DNA from: Grammothele lineata
Taxonomy: Eukaryota; Basidiomycota; Agaricomycetes; Polyporales; Polyporaceae
Length of the DNA stretch: 64,000 nucleotides
Direction of reading: 5' to 3'
Assembly (NCBI GenBank): GCA_002150815.3
Contig: NDFF03000138.1
Coordinates: 124,001-188,000, forward strand
The notes below the pieces were generated by a model that worked only from the letters and a program-made list of their open reading frames with translations, searched no databases and was not told the origin of the DNA. Below are positions 49,911 to 60,733 of the stretch, one piece after another. Position numbers and translations under genes: made by a program. Position 1 is the first letter of the stretch, and each line of letters opens with the position of its first letter.

Positions 49911-51731
49911 ATGAGCATGAGCAGCCCAACCGCTTCGCGTCCCCCGTCGCCGCCCGCCCCGGCTCTTCTTCCTCAGGCTACCACTGTGGTACCGCCCCCG
50001 GCATCCGCATCCCCCAGCCACGCCGAGTCCGTCCCGCTCCCGCCCGCCTCGCCGCTTGCGCACGGAGACGAGCCTGCCGAGCCGGAGGCGCACTCACACG
50101 CAGATCCGGAGCCGTCTTCACCAGTATCCGACACTCCTAACACTGCTGCTACTACTGCTACTACCACAACCTCTGCCTCTGGACAAGCCATGGCGAAACT
50201 CGGCGTAAAGGCATCCCCGCCCACAGTGGACGAGCCCCCGCCCGTGCTCGTCATCGGCCGCTCAGACGGCATGGATATGGGCGAAGACCCCGACATGGAC
50301 GCAGACGCGGAGGAGACGGACGACCCGGACGCGACGCTCAGGCCCGAGCGCGACTCCGAGGACGCGACCGAGGCGGACATGACGTTCGCCGCGCCCCCTG
50401 TGCCTGGTCCCCCGTCGCCGCCGGTGCGTGAGGGCGTGCAGGAGCACCCGTTGAGGCTCGACGTGTACCCGCCCTCACCGCCGTGGGACCGCGAGGGGGG
50501 CTCGGACGAGGAGGATATCGATCTCGAGGAGGACTTGGAGCGAGGAGCGGCGGGCGGCGGGCAAAGGAGGAGGGGGAGGAGGCGGGAGAGCCCGCAGAGG
50601 TTCACGTTCTCGGGGTCGAAGGCGCAGAGGGTGCACGAGTTTGGGAACAAGCCGAGGTGCGTTGTCTTCTCGCTCGTCTGACTGCCCTTCGTCGTCGGTT
50701 GCTAGCTGAGCTCACGCCGACCTGTGCCTTCTCCTCCCTCCCCTCCTCACTCCCGACACCCTGCCGCTTTCCCCGCCCAATCGGACCCCGCCTCCCGCCC
50801 ATCTTCGTCCTCGCAGCCGAAGCAGGCCGCTCATCCCGCACTCCGCCTACTACTTCGGGCCCCCGCCCGCGGACTCGGCGTACGGCACGGACCCGGTCGG
50901 CCAGATCGGCGTGCACCACCCGCGGGAGATCGTGCGTGTAGAGCGCGACTACACGGGGGGCGAGCTGCCCCAGTTCGCGCCGACGTACCCGCTGGAGTTG
51001 GAGGGAAGGGTGAGTGTTTGTTCTTGTGCTTTTTTACTCGAGTCTGGGTGCTCTGTTCTTTGGGTTTGGTTCGTTCTGGCTACGTTGCTTGTTTTTAGTG
51101 GTGAGGCGTTTTCTGCCGTCGCTCGTACTGGCCCTACTTGTGTCGTCTCTTCCGATGCATACTTCTTCGTTATGTCCGCACGTTCATGACCCGAATGTAT
51201 CCTTTCTCCTTGTTCTCCGTGACTTCGGTCCTTGTATGCAACTTTGCTGCCGGCCCTTCGCCTTCCGCCACTACTTTTGGGGTAGCATAGACCTCCCCGC
51301 ACGATCCACCCCACTGACCCCTCCCATCCCCCAGATCACCCCAACCCAATTCCTCGAAACGATAAACGCGATCAACGAACGCCTCCTCTCCGCGCACAGC
51401 CTCGGCCACGCCTTCGTCGACAACGCGCTCGCGTACTTCAGCCTCCAGATCTCGCGCGCGCTCACGAAGACGCACTACGAGAAGGAGATGGAGCGCCTCA
51501 GGGCGCTCATCGAGCAGATGAACAGGGAGACGTACAACCCCGCGGGCTTGCACATCAAGTGGCCGCGGGATGTTGCGCTGCTATTTGTGAGTACCTTTAG
51601 TGAGCTTGAGATGAGGGGGGTGGATGGGCTGATGGTTTTCTGCTCTTTTTGGTCAGCTGGAGATTGAGTACTACGTGAGTTGGACTTTCTCATACTTTGT
51701 CACAAACATACTTAACTGTCTGCCACAGTGA
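49911..51731 (+). CDS. ERF4: Erf4/GOLGA7-family palmitoyltransferase subunit
   Basis: Partner of the DHHC enzyme Erf2 in the ER/Golgi complex that palmitoylates Ras. Seen: ATG at 49911; a long disordered N-terminal half rich in Pro, Ser and acidic residues; exon 1 to 50656; exon 2 (50817-51009) with IPHSAYYFGPPP, then VRVERDYTGGELPQFAPTYP; exon 3 (51335-51586) with the Erf4 core ITPTQFLETINAINERLLSA, FVDNALAYFSLQISRALTKT and YNPAGLHIKWPRDVALLF; an 18-base exon (51657-51674, LEIEYY); and a last intron (51675-51728) directly before the stop codon at 51729. The core domain fits Pfam Erf4 well. The N-terminal extension is much longer than in yeast, as in other basidiomycetes. The alternative is a generic golgin-A7 protein of the same superfamily. 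Confidence 0.9.
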
Positions 51732-52370
51732 TCGTCCTATGGTTCCCTGGGAGCATCTTCTTTTTTCATCTTTTAAGACCGCATAACGCCACATCGCCGA
51801 AGGCGGAACATTGCCCGGCCACGACTCGTACTATATCCACCTAATTCTGTCCTCGCAGAGGTTGTACTTGTGTTGCACTTATCACATCCATGAAGCACTT
51901 CCGCTCCTAGTACCACGCCGCAGAGAGTGAATAGTGCCCGACTCGCGCGAGATGCACGGTTGTCCCCAGATTACCGCCTCGTTTGCGCACGCAGACTGCG
52001 TGCGTCGTGCAAGCTGACCATACGAGTAGCAAGACGGCATGTTTCGTACGGATTGGGATCCCTGCGCGCGCCACGCGTGCAACACGCTCAGGTGTGTGTT
52101 CATCGCGTGCCGCACGTTCTTCCTGTCTCACTCAACTTCCGTCCGCAACTATGCTGCATGCGCGAAACCGGCAGTAATTCCGGCAGGTTTTCGTTTGACG
52201 GATTAAACAGAATTGGGATATTGGGAGTACTGAATTGCTGACTACGTTCTCGACGTATCAACACTAGATATTCGCAAACACAGTGATAGCACTCAATGGT
52301 GTTCGTGGACAAACCGCATTGCTACTGACCACCAGACTTAGCGGCCCCGGCCTTCATATACATCTCATGT
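51732..52370. other. Convergent intergenic region
   Basis: About 640 bp between the 3' ends of ERF4 (plus) and the small gene at 52371 (minus). Nothing beyond 3' UTR was recognised. Confidence 0.5.
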
Positions 52371-52803
52371 TTAGCCAGCATCTCTGACAACCTGTCCGTT
52401 CTTGAACCGATGCATCCAATCCTTGCAGTCTCCACAGGGTTCCTCACCGAAGATGGCCAGGGTACTGAGCTCGGGCCGGAACCCGACTTCCAGAAGCATT
52501 TCGTGGAGCTCCTTCTCTAGTATGTCGGGCGAAAGATTCAGCAAAGGGACGCGCAAAGGTTGCTTCGAGGCACGTATTCGTGTACAGCCAGCCAGTCTTC
52601 TTATCTCCTGCCTTCACCAGGTATGTGTAGAATATCACCCATGGGGGGCCGCCCTCTGGAAGAGTGATGACTTACCCCACCCTTAGAGCGGCCTCCTCTG
52701 TGAGGCCACACAAAAGCAAACTACAGAACAACAGGAACGAAGGCTGTCTCGTGGTGACGCGTGCATGCTCACCTTGAGATGTTGCTTCTTGCTCGGTTGA
52801 CAT
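52371..52803 (-). CDS. Small conserved-looking protein with apparent frameshift
   Basis: Function unknown. Seen: ATG at 52803 (MSTEQEATSQ); a 31-base first exon to 52773; a 102 bp intron (52772-52671); then VITLPEGGPPWVIFYTYLVK and AGDKKTGWLYTNT. From there the reading frame must shift by one base, near 52575-52562, to continue as SKQPLRVPLLNLSPDILEKE, LHEMLLEVGFRPELSTLAIF and CGDCKDWMHRFKNGQVVRDAG up to the stop at 52371. Both halves look like real protein and together give about 100 residues. Neither frame is open across the whole exon and no intron of workable size lies between the two halves. It may be a recent pseudogene, a sequencing error or a missed tiny intron. A CxxC in the second half may bind metal. 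No membrane segment. Confidence 0.6.
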
Positions 52804-55800
52804 GAGTGTAAAGGGAGAGAGCCTCGAGTCAGACGACGGTTATTCCCGGGCGAGCTGGTTGACAACTTGGACGGGGAGTTAAACACATTCATACCCCGCT
52901 GACCATTTCCCCATCGTGTAGTAGCACCCCTTCAGCCTACTCTCGTACCTTTCCTCCCAAACACCCTCGCTGTGATAGCCGTTATCGCTTTTTTCTATAG
53001 GATGCCTTCCCTCGAACAGCTCAAACGGTCCTTACTAACCCTGGCGCTGAGATGCCGCGCCGGGAACATCATGTCTTTTCGTCCACCTCGCTAGTGCTGG
53101 CCCCTGGTGCCTTCTCACACTTCCCGACTCCCCCGCAGGAGTGGCACAGTGGCACTACGTCGCACGGGCGGCCGAGTATGTATTCGGTCCTTCGGACCCG
53201 CGGCTGACGCTCATTAACGTTGCGTCTATGGGAACGACGAGACTCGAGTCTGTGGACCGAGCGGGCCTTGTGTACACGCCAAACGGCGTTAGCATTTAAG
53301 CTCTACCACGACACGAAGGCGAGCGCGGAGAAGTGGTCGTCCCGGGCCGACAGTCGTGGCCAGATATCTACGACCTACCGCTAGTCGGTCCCTTGGCATT
53401 CGCATATGCTAGTGAAGGGATGTCGAGAAAACATGGATAGATTCGAGAGGCTCGAGATAGGGGATTTGTATGGCCTGATTGACGCAGTAGTAGGACAATT
53501 GTGGTTTTAAACAGCAGTGCCGGCACCAACGGCATTAGCTAGCATAAATCAGCTGTGCGCAAGGATTGAATCAATAGAGCAGTTCACTCCGGACTCCCCT
53601 GGAGTTCACACCCAGCCGCATGAACGACCGCCATCGACGCTCAAGGCCTCAGCGCCAAACGGGTCCACGAACGGTCTCCGCAAGTCTGGGCGAATGCCAC
53701 CGCCAGCCGAATTTCATTGTTGGATCGTAAGTTAACGGCGACCAAGAATACACAACGCATGCGGTACGGTCCACACCCGAGTCTCTACGTATTGAACGTC
53801 GAACGCTCGACGGCCACGACACGGCGTTGGCGTGCACCGCGCGCATCCCGTGTCTATCCATTCGTTCATCCGGGGCTGGAGAATCCGCACCGATCGCTGT
53901 GAGGAGGTAACGCCGCGCTGCCAGGTGGCGTGGGACGGAGGAGCGCACGCCGTGTTGTCCTTGTCCTAGGAGGGCAGGGTCCACGGTACGTACTACGGAC
54001 GACGGTTCCACAAGGACTGACAGCGGTGTTGCCGTATAGGGATGGCAGGGACGCCGTAAGGCCCGCGCCGGGTATCGCGGAAAGGTGCACGCCGCGATGC
54101 GTAGCTGGAGCGGAAGGAAAGTAGCACACGTGGTCGATAATAGTCGGATAGACCCATGGGGGAATTTGTCATGAAGAAAGCGCGGGTCCGTGTTCGAGTT
54201 CGAGTTCTAGCGCGAGTATAACGGCAGACCTATGATAGAATGGAAGCTTCGAGGGGGCAAAACCTTGGGGGAGAGCCAAGATGGTCTCTTTCGGATTCGA
54301 GCTTCGGAAGAAGAGTCGGGGCCGTTCTGTGGGTCGTAAGAGCTGCGGCGTAGGGTACAAGCTCGGGGGCTGTGTGAGGTTACTGCTATTAGGCCAGGAG
54401 TCGCGGTTCAGTGTCTGGACGCTTGTGGACGAATGAGGCTGATCGTAGTGGCCGTGGGCTGAATAGAGAGCGTTGTCTCGGCTAGTTCTGGAGCAAGTCA
54501 ATACATCGGCAGGGCGGAGGCTTGTGCCTCTTGTATTTCTGTGCTTCGGTGACAACAAGGCTGTGAATCAAACCACGAACACACCCGGTAGCAGGTTCTT
54601 CTGCCAAATTCATGATTCACGATTGCTGGGGACAGTGCTGCGGCGCTTCTATCTGTTCAATATCTCCGACCGCGTGCAATATATACGTGCAGTGCCGTAT
54701 CAGTCATTTCACATTGGATAGAATACGTACCCTGGACGGCGCCTGGCGAGCCCTGGTAGCACCGATTTTCTACGGCCTGAACTCCTTTGGATTGAAGGGC
54801 ACTCGCGCGGAAGAATGGCGGTGACGGAGGCGTAAGGAGTAGAAGCCTGAAAAGAACGCTGGGATAGGTAAGCGTTGTCAAAGCGAGAAAGAGGCAGCCA
54901 CAACTCACAGGCACAATATGAACGAGTTCCAGATCCGGACTTGCCAACCAGGGCTGTGCCATACCCAGAACTACTACTTAACCTCATTACCGTTCAACGT
55001 CGATTCACGCCTAGGCAGCCAAGGGGTTTTGTGAGGGGCTGTGCTATCCAGTGCTATAGATGCGGATGAGCGCAAGACATACGTCATATATACATACCAT
55101 CGAGGGGCAATCGTGACGGTCTCGCGACCACTTCGTCCCGAGTCTGAGGAGTTTGTCCGGGTCGCTGGAGCTGTGCGTTTTAGAGTCGACAACACGAGCC
55201 ACCTAGGCCCGGAAGGGTCATCAACCCGAGATCCGGGAGCAGAACGATTCGAGCGTACGTGACGTATGTCATGGTGCATGTCCATGCGATCGAGAGGTGG
55301 GCCGATTCGGAGCTGCGCGGTGGGTGCGGTGTCAGGTACTGTGGTGCGCAGGGGGACCTCCACGGTGACAGCCACGCATACTACTTAATCCCTATAAGAA
55401 GACGTAGCGCGATCAACCGAGTCACCTCGAGGCGTCTCGTACACATACACTTCGAACACTTACACCGGAACCGCGCGTGGGGTTGAACCCAAAGATTGTT
55501 ATGTAGTAACAAAGTTCACTAGGAAGCCCGCAAGCTGGCGTTCAAACACTGCGCATGCGATGATGATCGACATGGACGTCAACACTCAGGACGCCCGGGC
55601 CTCGTGCCGAAAGTCCGCACGCGGCGGAACGCCCGCCCCGTCGGCTGACGAAAGCGGAAGTGGGTCTCGCGCCGATCTGATGCTCTCCTGGTCCAAATTC
55701 CGGCCCTGGGCGGCACCACGCCGCGGCGGCTGCGGCCAGGGGTCGACGCGCGTCGCCGTGCCGGACGCGAGCGAGCGCTGCCGGCGGCCGAGCCCCGCGG

Positions 55801-58098
55801 CTCGTCACTGATCTTGATGGGCGCTTCGTTCGATTACACCCGGGCTTTTATCGGCGTCTTGTGAAATCGTGATGGATGGGTGCTTTTGAGTGGTGGGATG
55901 TGGTGGGATGTGTGGAATGTAGAGAGGCTCGCGATGCGCTAGCGGGTCTGAAACAAACGGTACGAGTGCGCAGCGTTGAGGAAACGAACGTTCTGAGATA
56001 CATCAAGTTGTCGCGTACGTACTTATAGATGTAGAAGAGGGGCGAGAAGCCGCTGCTGTAACGTACGTAGGCTCGAGACCAAACCATAAGTACTGTATTC
56101 CCGCATACATACAGTACGCGCACGCAGGTGCGACTCGCATCCTCGTCGGCGTGGCGACGACGATTAAATTTCAATGATTTTAGCAAACTTTGACGGAGGG
56201 AGGCGCCAGAACTGAAAAGACCTCCGGTCGGGTAGCGCGGCATCTCCGAGCGGGCTCTCCTGGGCCCTTGTGCGCTCTCCCGATCGGCGATGGGCATGCC
56301 TGTTGGCGTTACGCCGCCGGGGTGACCCACCTCGAGCTCCTGGGGCTGGTTTGAAACCGACCGACAGTTTGCGCGTGCGGCGTGCGGCGTGCAGCGGGAG
56401 GGCTTTGGGCTCCGGGCTTCGACGAAAAAGAAGCTGCCCTCGGACTCGCGCGACGCGTGTATCGTAACGGTACCGCCTTGTCGAGTGAAGGCGGAGAAAG
56501 GCGCAGGTACGCGCGGGTGGGGTGAGAAAGGGTATGGACGTAACACAGGATGCGGGAGGACCTCAGGACCTGGCACGGGCAGACGACGACTTTTTCTCGT
56601 CAATGTCGCGCTCGAGCGGCGTCCCGGATCGCCCTCCCGTGCGCGTTCCATGGAACCGTCGCAGAGACCCACGAGATTCGCAAGATGGGCGTGATCTATG
56701 CGCCACTGCCGCCGGCAGCGCGTCTTCGTCTCACGGACGCGGTTCGTGCCCGTCGCATCTTTCGCGCCTGGTTTGCTGGGAAGGACGTTTGTCGCGCCTT
56801 CAAAGTTGAGGATCAGGGATACGCTCCACGGCGCGGATATCAGGGACTTGAGCGGCGGTGCCGCCTCGCGCGCTGCGAGCGGTAACCTGCGATACAAGGG
56901 CTGCGCGCGGGGCACTGGGGGCCGTGAAACAGTAGTGAACTCGCTGGAGGGTCGGGCGGCAGCGACGCGTTCCCATCACCGCCGTGTCGTGGCCGGGGCG
57001 CGCGTCGCGCGGTAATGTGGCGGGGGACGCGTGGCGGTGCTTCAGAGCCGCGTTGTGCAGACGTGCACACCCCGAGGGCGACGGAGTCGTACAGGAGAGC
57101 TGTGTGTTGGACGTGACAGTGCTGACAGCGGGTAGACAGCGACGGGCTGCGCGCGGAGGGAGAACTATACCAGACTATACCTCAGAGAGAATGCGCGCGG
57201 CGTCGCGACGGCGAAGACGGGGAGCAAAGAGAGAGGGCCTGGCCAGAGCGGAGGACCGGTGCGCCCTTTCGCGCGTTGCGCGGGTCAGAATGGAGAGCGT
57301 CAAGGGAGGATGATTGGCGTCGGTGATGTGTTGGGGCCCCAGAGCTATGGAGGACGCTAGCGGGCTGATCACGGGGACGGCGAGGAGCACACGGCCGAGA
57401 GAAGTTCAGGGTGGCCCTGAGGCCCGGACGCGAGCGAATGGGAGAAGGGGCCGTCGGTGGAAGGTGGGGGAAGCGCTGTAGAAGGGGTCGGAAGGAAGGC
57501 GACGTCGGGCGGGGTAGGGGCGAGCAGGGTTTTTGTGTGGGGCAGACATAGGAATGTGGAGGGCGGAAAGGAGACGGGGCGAGAGGACGTGGAGGAGGAC
57601 GTCGGGCGCGTGGTCGTATGGGCGTCGGCCGGGGGGTGGGTCCGTCGGGAGCGGGAGGAGAAAAGGAGTCAGAGATGTCGTCTGAGGAGGGGCTTTGTCA
57701 GCAATCGCGAACGTTGCCTGCGGGGAGACGCCCGTCTGCGCCTGCGGCCGAGCCTGTCAGTGTCTCTGCTTGCGCAACCCCGGCGTTGCCCGTCCCGTGC
57801 CAGCGCCTCCCGCCTTCATTCCCGCCGCCAGTCCGACAAGATCCTCGTCCGCTTCTCACCGCAAGCCACCCCTCCTTCTCCTCCTCCACCACCGTCTCTC
57901 CTCCTGCCGCTTCCCCGCTGGGCATCCTCCTGCTCAGCAAGTGTTTCGTCTGCTCGCCCGCCGCGCTCGGCGCACCTCTCCCCTCGCATCCCCATCTGCA
58001 CCGCTCGCGGGCTTACTCAGCACCTTCCAAGCCCCTCCCGCCCAGACCGTTTCGCCCCCTAAGCCGTCCCCTGCTCACGCAAGCCACCGCTGCCCGCC
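52804..58098. other. Gene-poor stretch upstream of YAP1
   Basis: About 5.3 kb. No gene is supported. A minus ORF at 54558-54169 (129 residues, Ser/Pro-rich, ending LALELELEHGPALSS) and a long minus ORF at 56915-55848 have no known motif. TACG-type short repeats occur at 56014 and 56061. From about 57700 to 58098 the plus strand becomes strongly pyrimidine-rich, the likely leader of YAP1. An ATG at 57675 could open an upstream reading frame if the transcript begins before it. Confidence 0.5.
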
Positions 58099-60239
58099 AT
58101 GAACTTCTCCACGTCAGACATGCACTCCTTCTGGGACATCGCGCAGCAGCCCGACTCGTTCTCCGCGCTCCCCGACGACGACTTCCTCGCCTTCCTCCAG
58201 AAGCAGTTCCCCGGCGCCGTCGGCGCGGCCCAGCAGCCGCCCCTCTCCTTCGACAACCCCGACGGCGTCAACCCGCAGAGCATCAACAGCTTCCCCCCGC
58301 CGCCCAACCTCAGCCCGCCCTCGAGCGACAGCAGCCCAAGCCCGCCGAGCACCCACCACGACTCGAGCGCGTCCCGGAGGCAGTCGGGCGTCTTCGCCAA
58401 CAACGGGGGCGCCCCCTCCGCCTCCGAGTCGCCCCAGCAGCAGCCCGCCCAGATCGAGGACAGCTCGCTCAAGCGCAAGGCTGGCACCGACTCTTGGGAC
58501 GAGCCACAGCACAAGTCGCAGCACACCTCTTGTACGTCTCCCCACTTCCCTTTCGCGCGCTATCGCTAGGGCTTCCGCCTGCTGGGAGCGGCTTTGTCAT
58601 CATCTCACATCGCATACGTTCTCCCAGCATCCGGCAACTCCGGCAAAAAGACGAGCTCGGCGAGCGCTCGCCGCAAGCCTGGTGCGCCGCAGGTGAGCAG
58701 ATCTGGCGAGGGGACGATCCGAGATGGGGGTTCCTGACGATCGTGGATAGGATGAAATACGCCTTATGAAGAGGAAAGAGCAGAACCGGGCTGCTCAGCG
58801 TGCCTTCCGCGAACGGAAGGAAAAGCACGTCCGAGATGTATGTGTTGTTCTTTGTCGGATCGTGGTCAGTAGAGACTCAACGTTGTCTCGTTTGTTAGCT
58901 TGAAGATAAGGTCGCCGCTCTCGAAGCGAAGAACCAATTAACGGAGCAGGAGAACGAAAACCTCCGCGACCTCCTGCAACGCCTCCAGAACGAGAACATG
59001 ATGCTCAAGCAGGCCGCGTTCACCTTCACCGCACCCCGCAACAACCAACCGACCGAATCAAATAACCAGCAAGCCGCATTCAACACCCACCCGATGTCGT
59101 TCAACTTCTCGACGCCCGACTCGGGCGCGGGCAAGTCGCCGATGCAGATGCAGTCCCCGCCGTCGCAGGACTACCTGAACCTGAACTCGCTGATCTCGTT
59201 CGACCCGAACAGCTTCTCGACGGACGACATGGGCGACAGCATGGACATGGACGTGCCCTTCGCGCAGAACGCGAGCCAGTACAAGACGATCGCGAGCAAC
59301 CCCCTGTTCATGTCCTTCGCGGACTCCTCCCCCGCCGACAACTCCTCCCTCATGATGGGCGGCTCACAGGGGGGGTACGCCCCGATGAACTTCGACGGCC
59401 CGAGCTTCGGCAGCGGGGTGGGCGGCGATGGGGGGTGGGGGACGTCCGACAGCGGGAGCCAGGACCCGCTCGACCAGCTCTTCGGGGGCGGCTTCATGTC
59501 CGCCGCGGGCGGGGTCGACTTCCAGGCGCTCCTCACGGGCCCCCCTAGTGCGCTCTCGCCGGTGTCGCACGCGTCGCTGCGCACGCCGTCGCTCACCGCC
59601 TCGTCGTCGTCTTCGCCCGCGGCGCAGACCCCCGGGGGAGCGGGCGCGGGGGGGAAGACGGACCAGTGCCCGAGGACGAAGGCGGAGCTGGAGAGGAAGA
59701 TCGCGGAGGAGGGCCAGTCGAGCTTCGTGCAGAGCCCCAGTGCCTCCCCTGTGTCCGCGTCGAATTCCCCCTCGGACACCACGACGGGGGCCGACAACAA
59801 GACGGGCGCGGGCGACGAATCGGCGGGGCCGGCGTGCGACGTCGGGTTCGCGCCGTTCCTACGCAAGGCGAGCGGGGCGGACGGGGGCACGCCGTTCGTG
59901 ATGTGCCGCGGCTCGAGCTTCCCGAAGACGGCGAAGAGCGACAAGAACGTGGAGGTGCTCACCGCGTGGCGGACGATCACGTCCAACCCGCAGTTTAAGG
60001 TGTGTCTCTCCCTCCCCCTTCCCCGTTGTTACCGTCACCGTGTGGTGGCGAGGAAAAAAGGGCGTGGAGGCTAAGCGATTGAACGGGCCCAGGACGTGGA
60101 CATCAACGAGCTCTGCACGGAGTTCACGAACAAGGCGCGGTGCGACGGGACGAAGGTCGTGCTCGAGCCCGAGGGCGTGCACCATATCATCGAGACGCTC
60201 GCGGCGCGGCAGGCGGCGAACCAGGCGGGCAAGAAGTAG
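58099..60239 (+). CDS. YAP1: AP-1-like bZIP transcription factor (Yap1/Pap1)
   Basis: Redox-sensing transcription factor: oxidation of Cys residues masks the export signal, the protein accumulates in the nucleus and activates antioxidant and drug-efflux genes. Seen: ATG at 58099 (MNFSTSDMHSFWDIAQQ); exon 1 to about 58532; a short basic exon (GKKTSSASARRKPGAPQ); the basic region RLMKRKEQNRAAQRAFRERK with the Pap1 signature NRAAQRAFRERK (58760-58840); the leucine zipper LEDKVAALEAKNQLTEQENE continuing LRDLLQRLQNENMMLKQ; a long Ser/Gly/Asn-rich middle; Cys in DQCPRTKAELERKI, PACDVGFAPF and VMCRGSSFPK; and the C-terminal Cys-rich/export region DVDINELCTEFTNKARCDGT followed by HHIIETLAAR. It stops at 60239. 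The last intron lies between QFK (59999) and DVDIN (about 60093). Neighbouring features are a long pyrimidine-rich leader and a CTG tract 29 bases after the stop. Confidence 0.95.
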
Positions 60240-60265
60240 GAGGGGGCGCACCGGCGTGCCCCGCC

Positions 60266-60268
<3 letters not shown>

Positions 60269-60330
<62 letters not shown>
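60269..60330 (+). repeat. (CTG)20 trinucleotide repeat in YAP1 3' UTR
   Basis: An uninterrupted CTG run of 62 bases beginning 29 bases after the YAP1 stop codon. On RNA this can form a CUG hairpin. In the other direction it would read CAG. Confidence 0.9.
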
Positions 60331-60539
60331 ACATTCAGTTCGGTCGTGTTGCGCTCTGCTGCGCTTGCTCTCGGTCCTCGCCTCGCTCTCGCTCTCGTCC
60401 TCAACGGTCCGTGGGGTTTTCAACGGGACTCGTCATCTCTACGCATAGCAAGTGCAAGTACGGCTACGGCATCGCATCCGCCCGTGTCCGCACCGCGCCA
60501 CGACCACGACCTCAACGTCCGGTTCGTTCCTCTTCCATC

Positions 60540-60733
60540 GCCATCGTCATCGTCATCGTCATCGCCATCAACATCGTCATCCATCGATTTTTTATTCCAT
60601 CCATCCGTCTCGTTCACCTCGTCGACATCCATGTATCACATCGCTTCAACCCCGGGTAAACGACTTTAATTGGCCGCATATACGCACACGCACACGCACT
60701 CGCACTCGCACTCGCACTCGCACGCACACTCAC
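60540..60733 (+). repeat. Degenerate (CATCGT)n and (CACTCG/CACACG)n tracts
   Basis: Two simple-sequence tracts downstream of YAP1: CATCGTCATCGTCATCG at about 60541-60580, and CACACGCACTCGCACTCG at about 60686-60733. Confidence 0.75.

Noticed and set aside
54169..54558. 129-residue minus ORF with Ser/Pro-rich sequence
   Set aside because: Could be the tail of a lost gene, but no upstream exon with a recognisable domain was found.
55848..56915. 355-residue minus ORF
   Set aside because: Disordered, mixed composition, no motif, and no intron or promoter support; judged chance.
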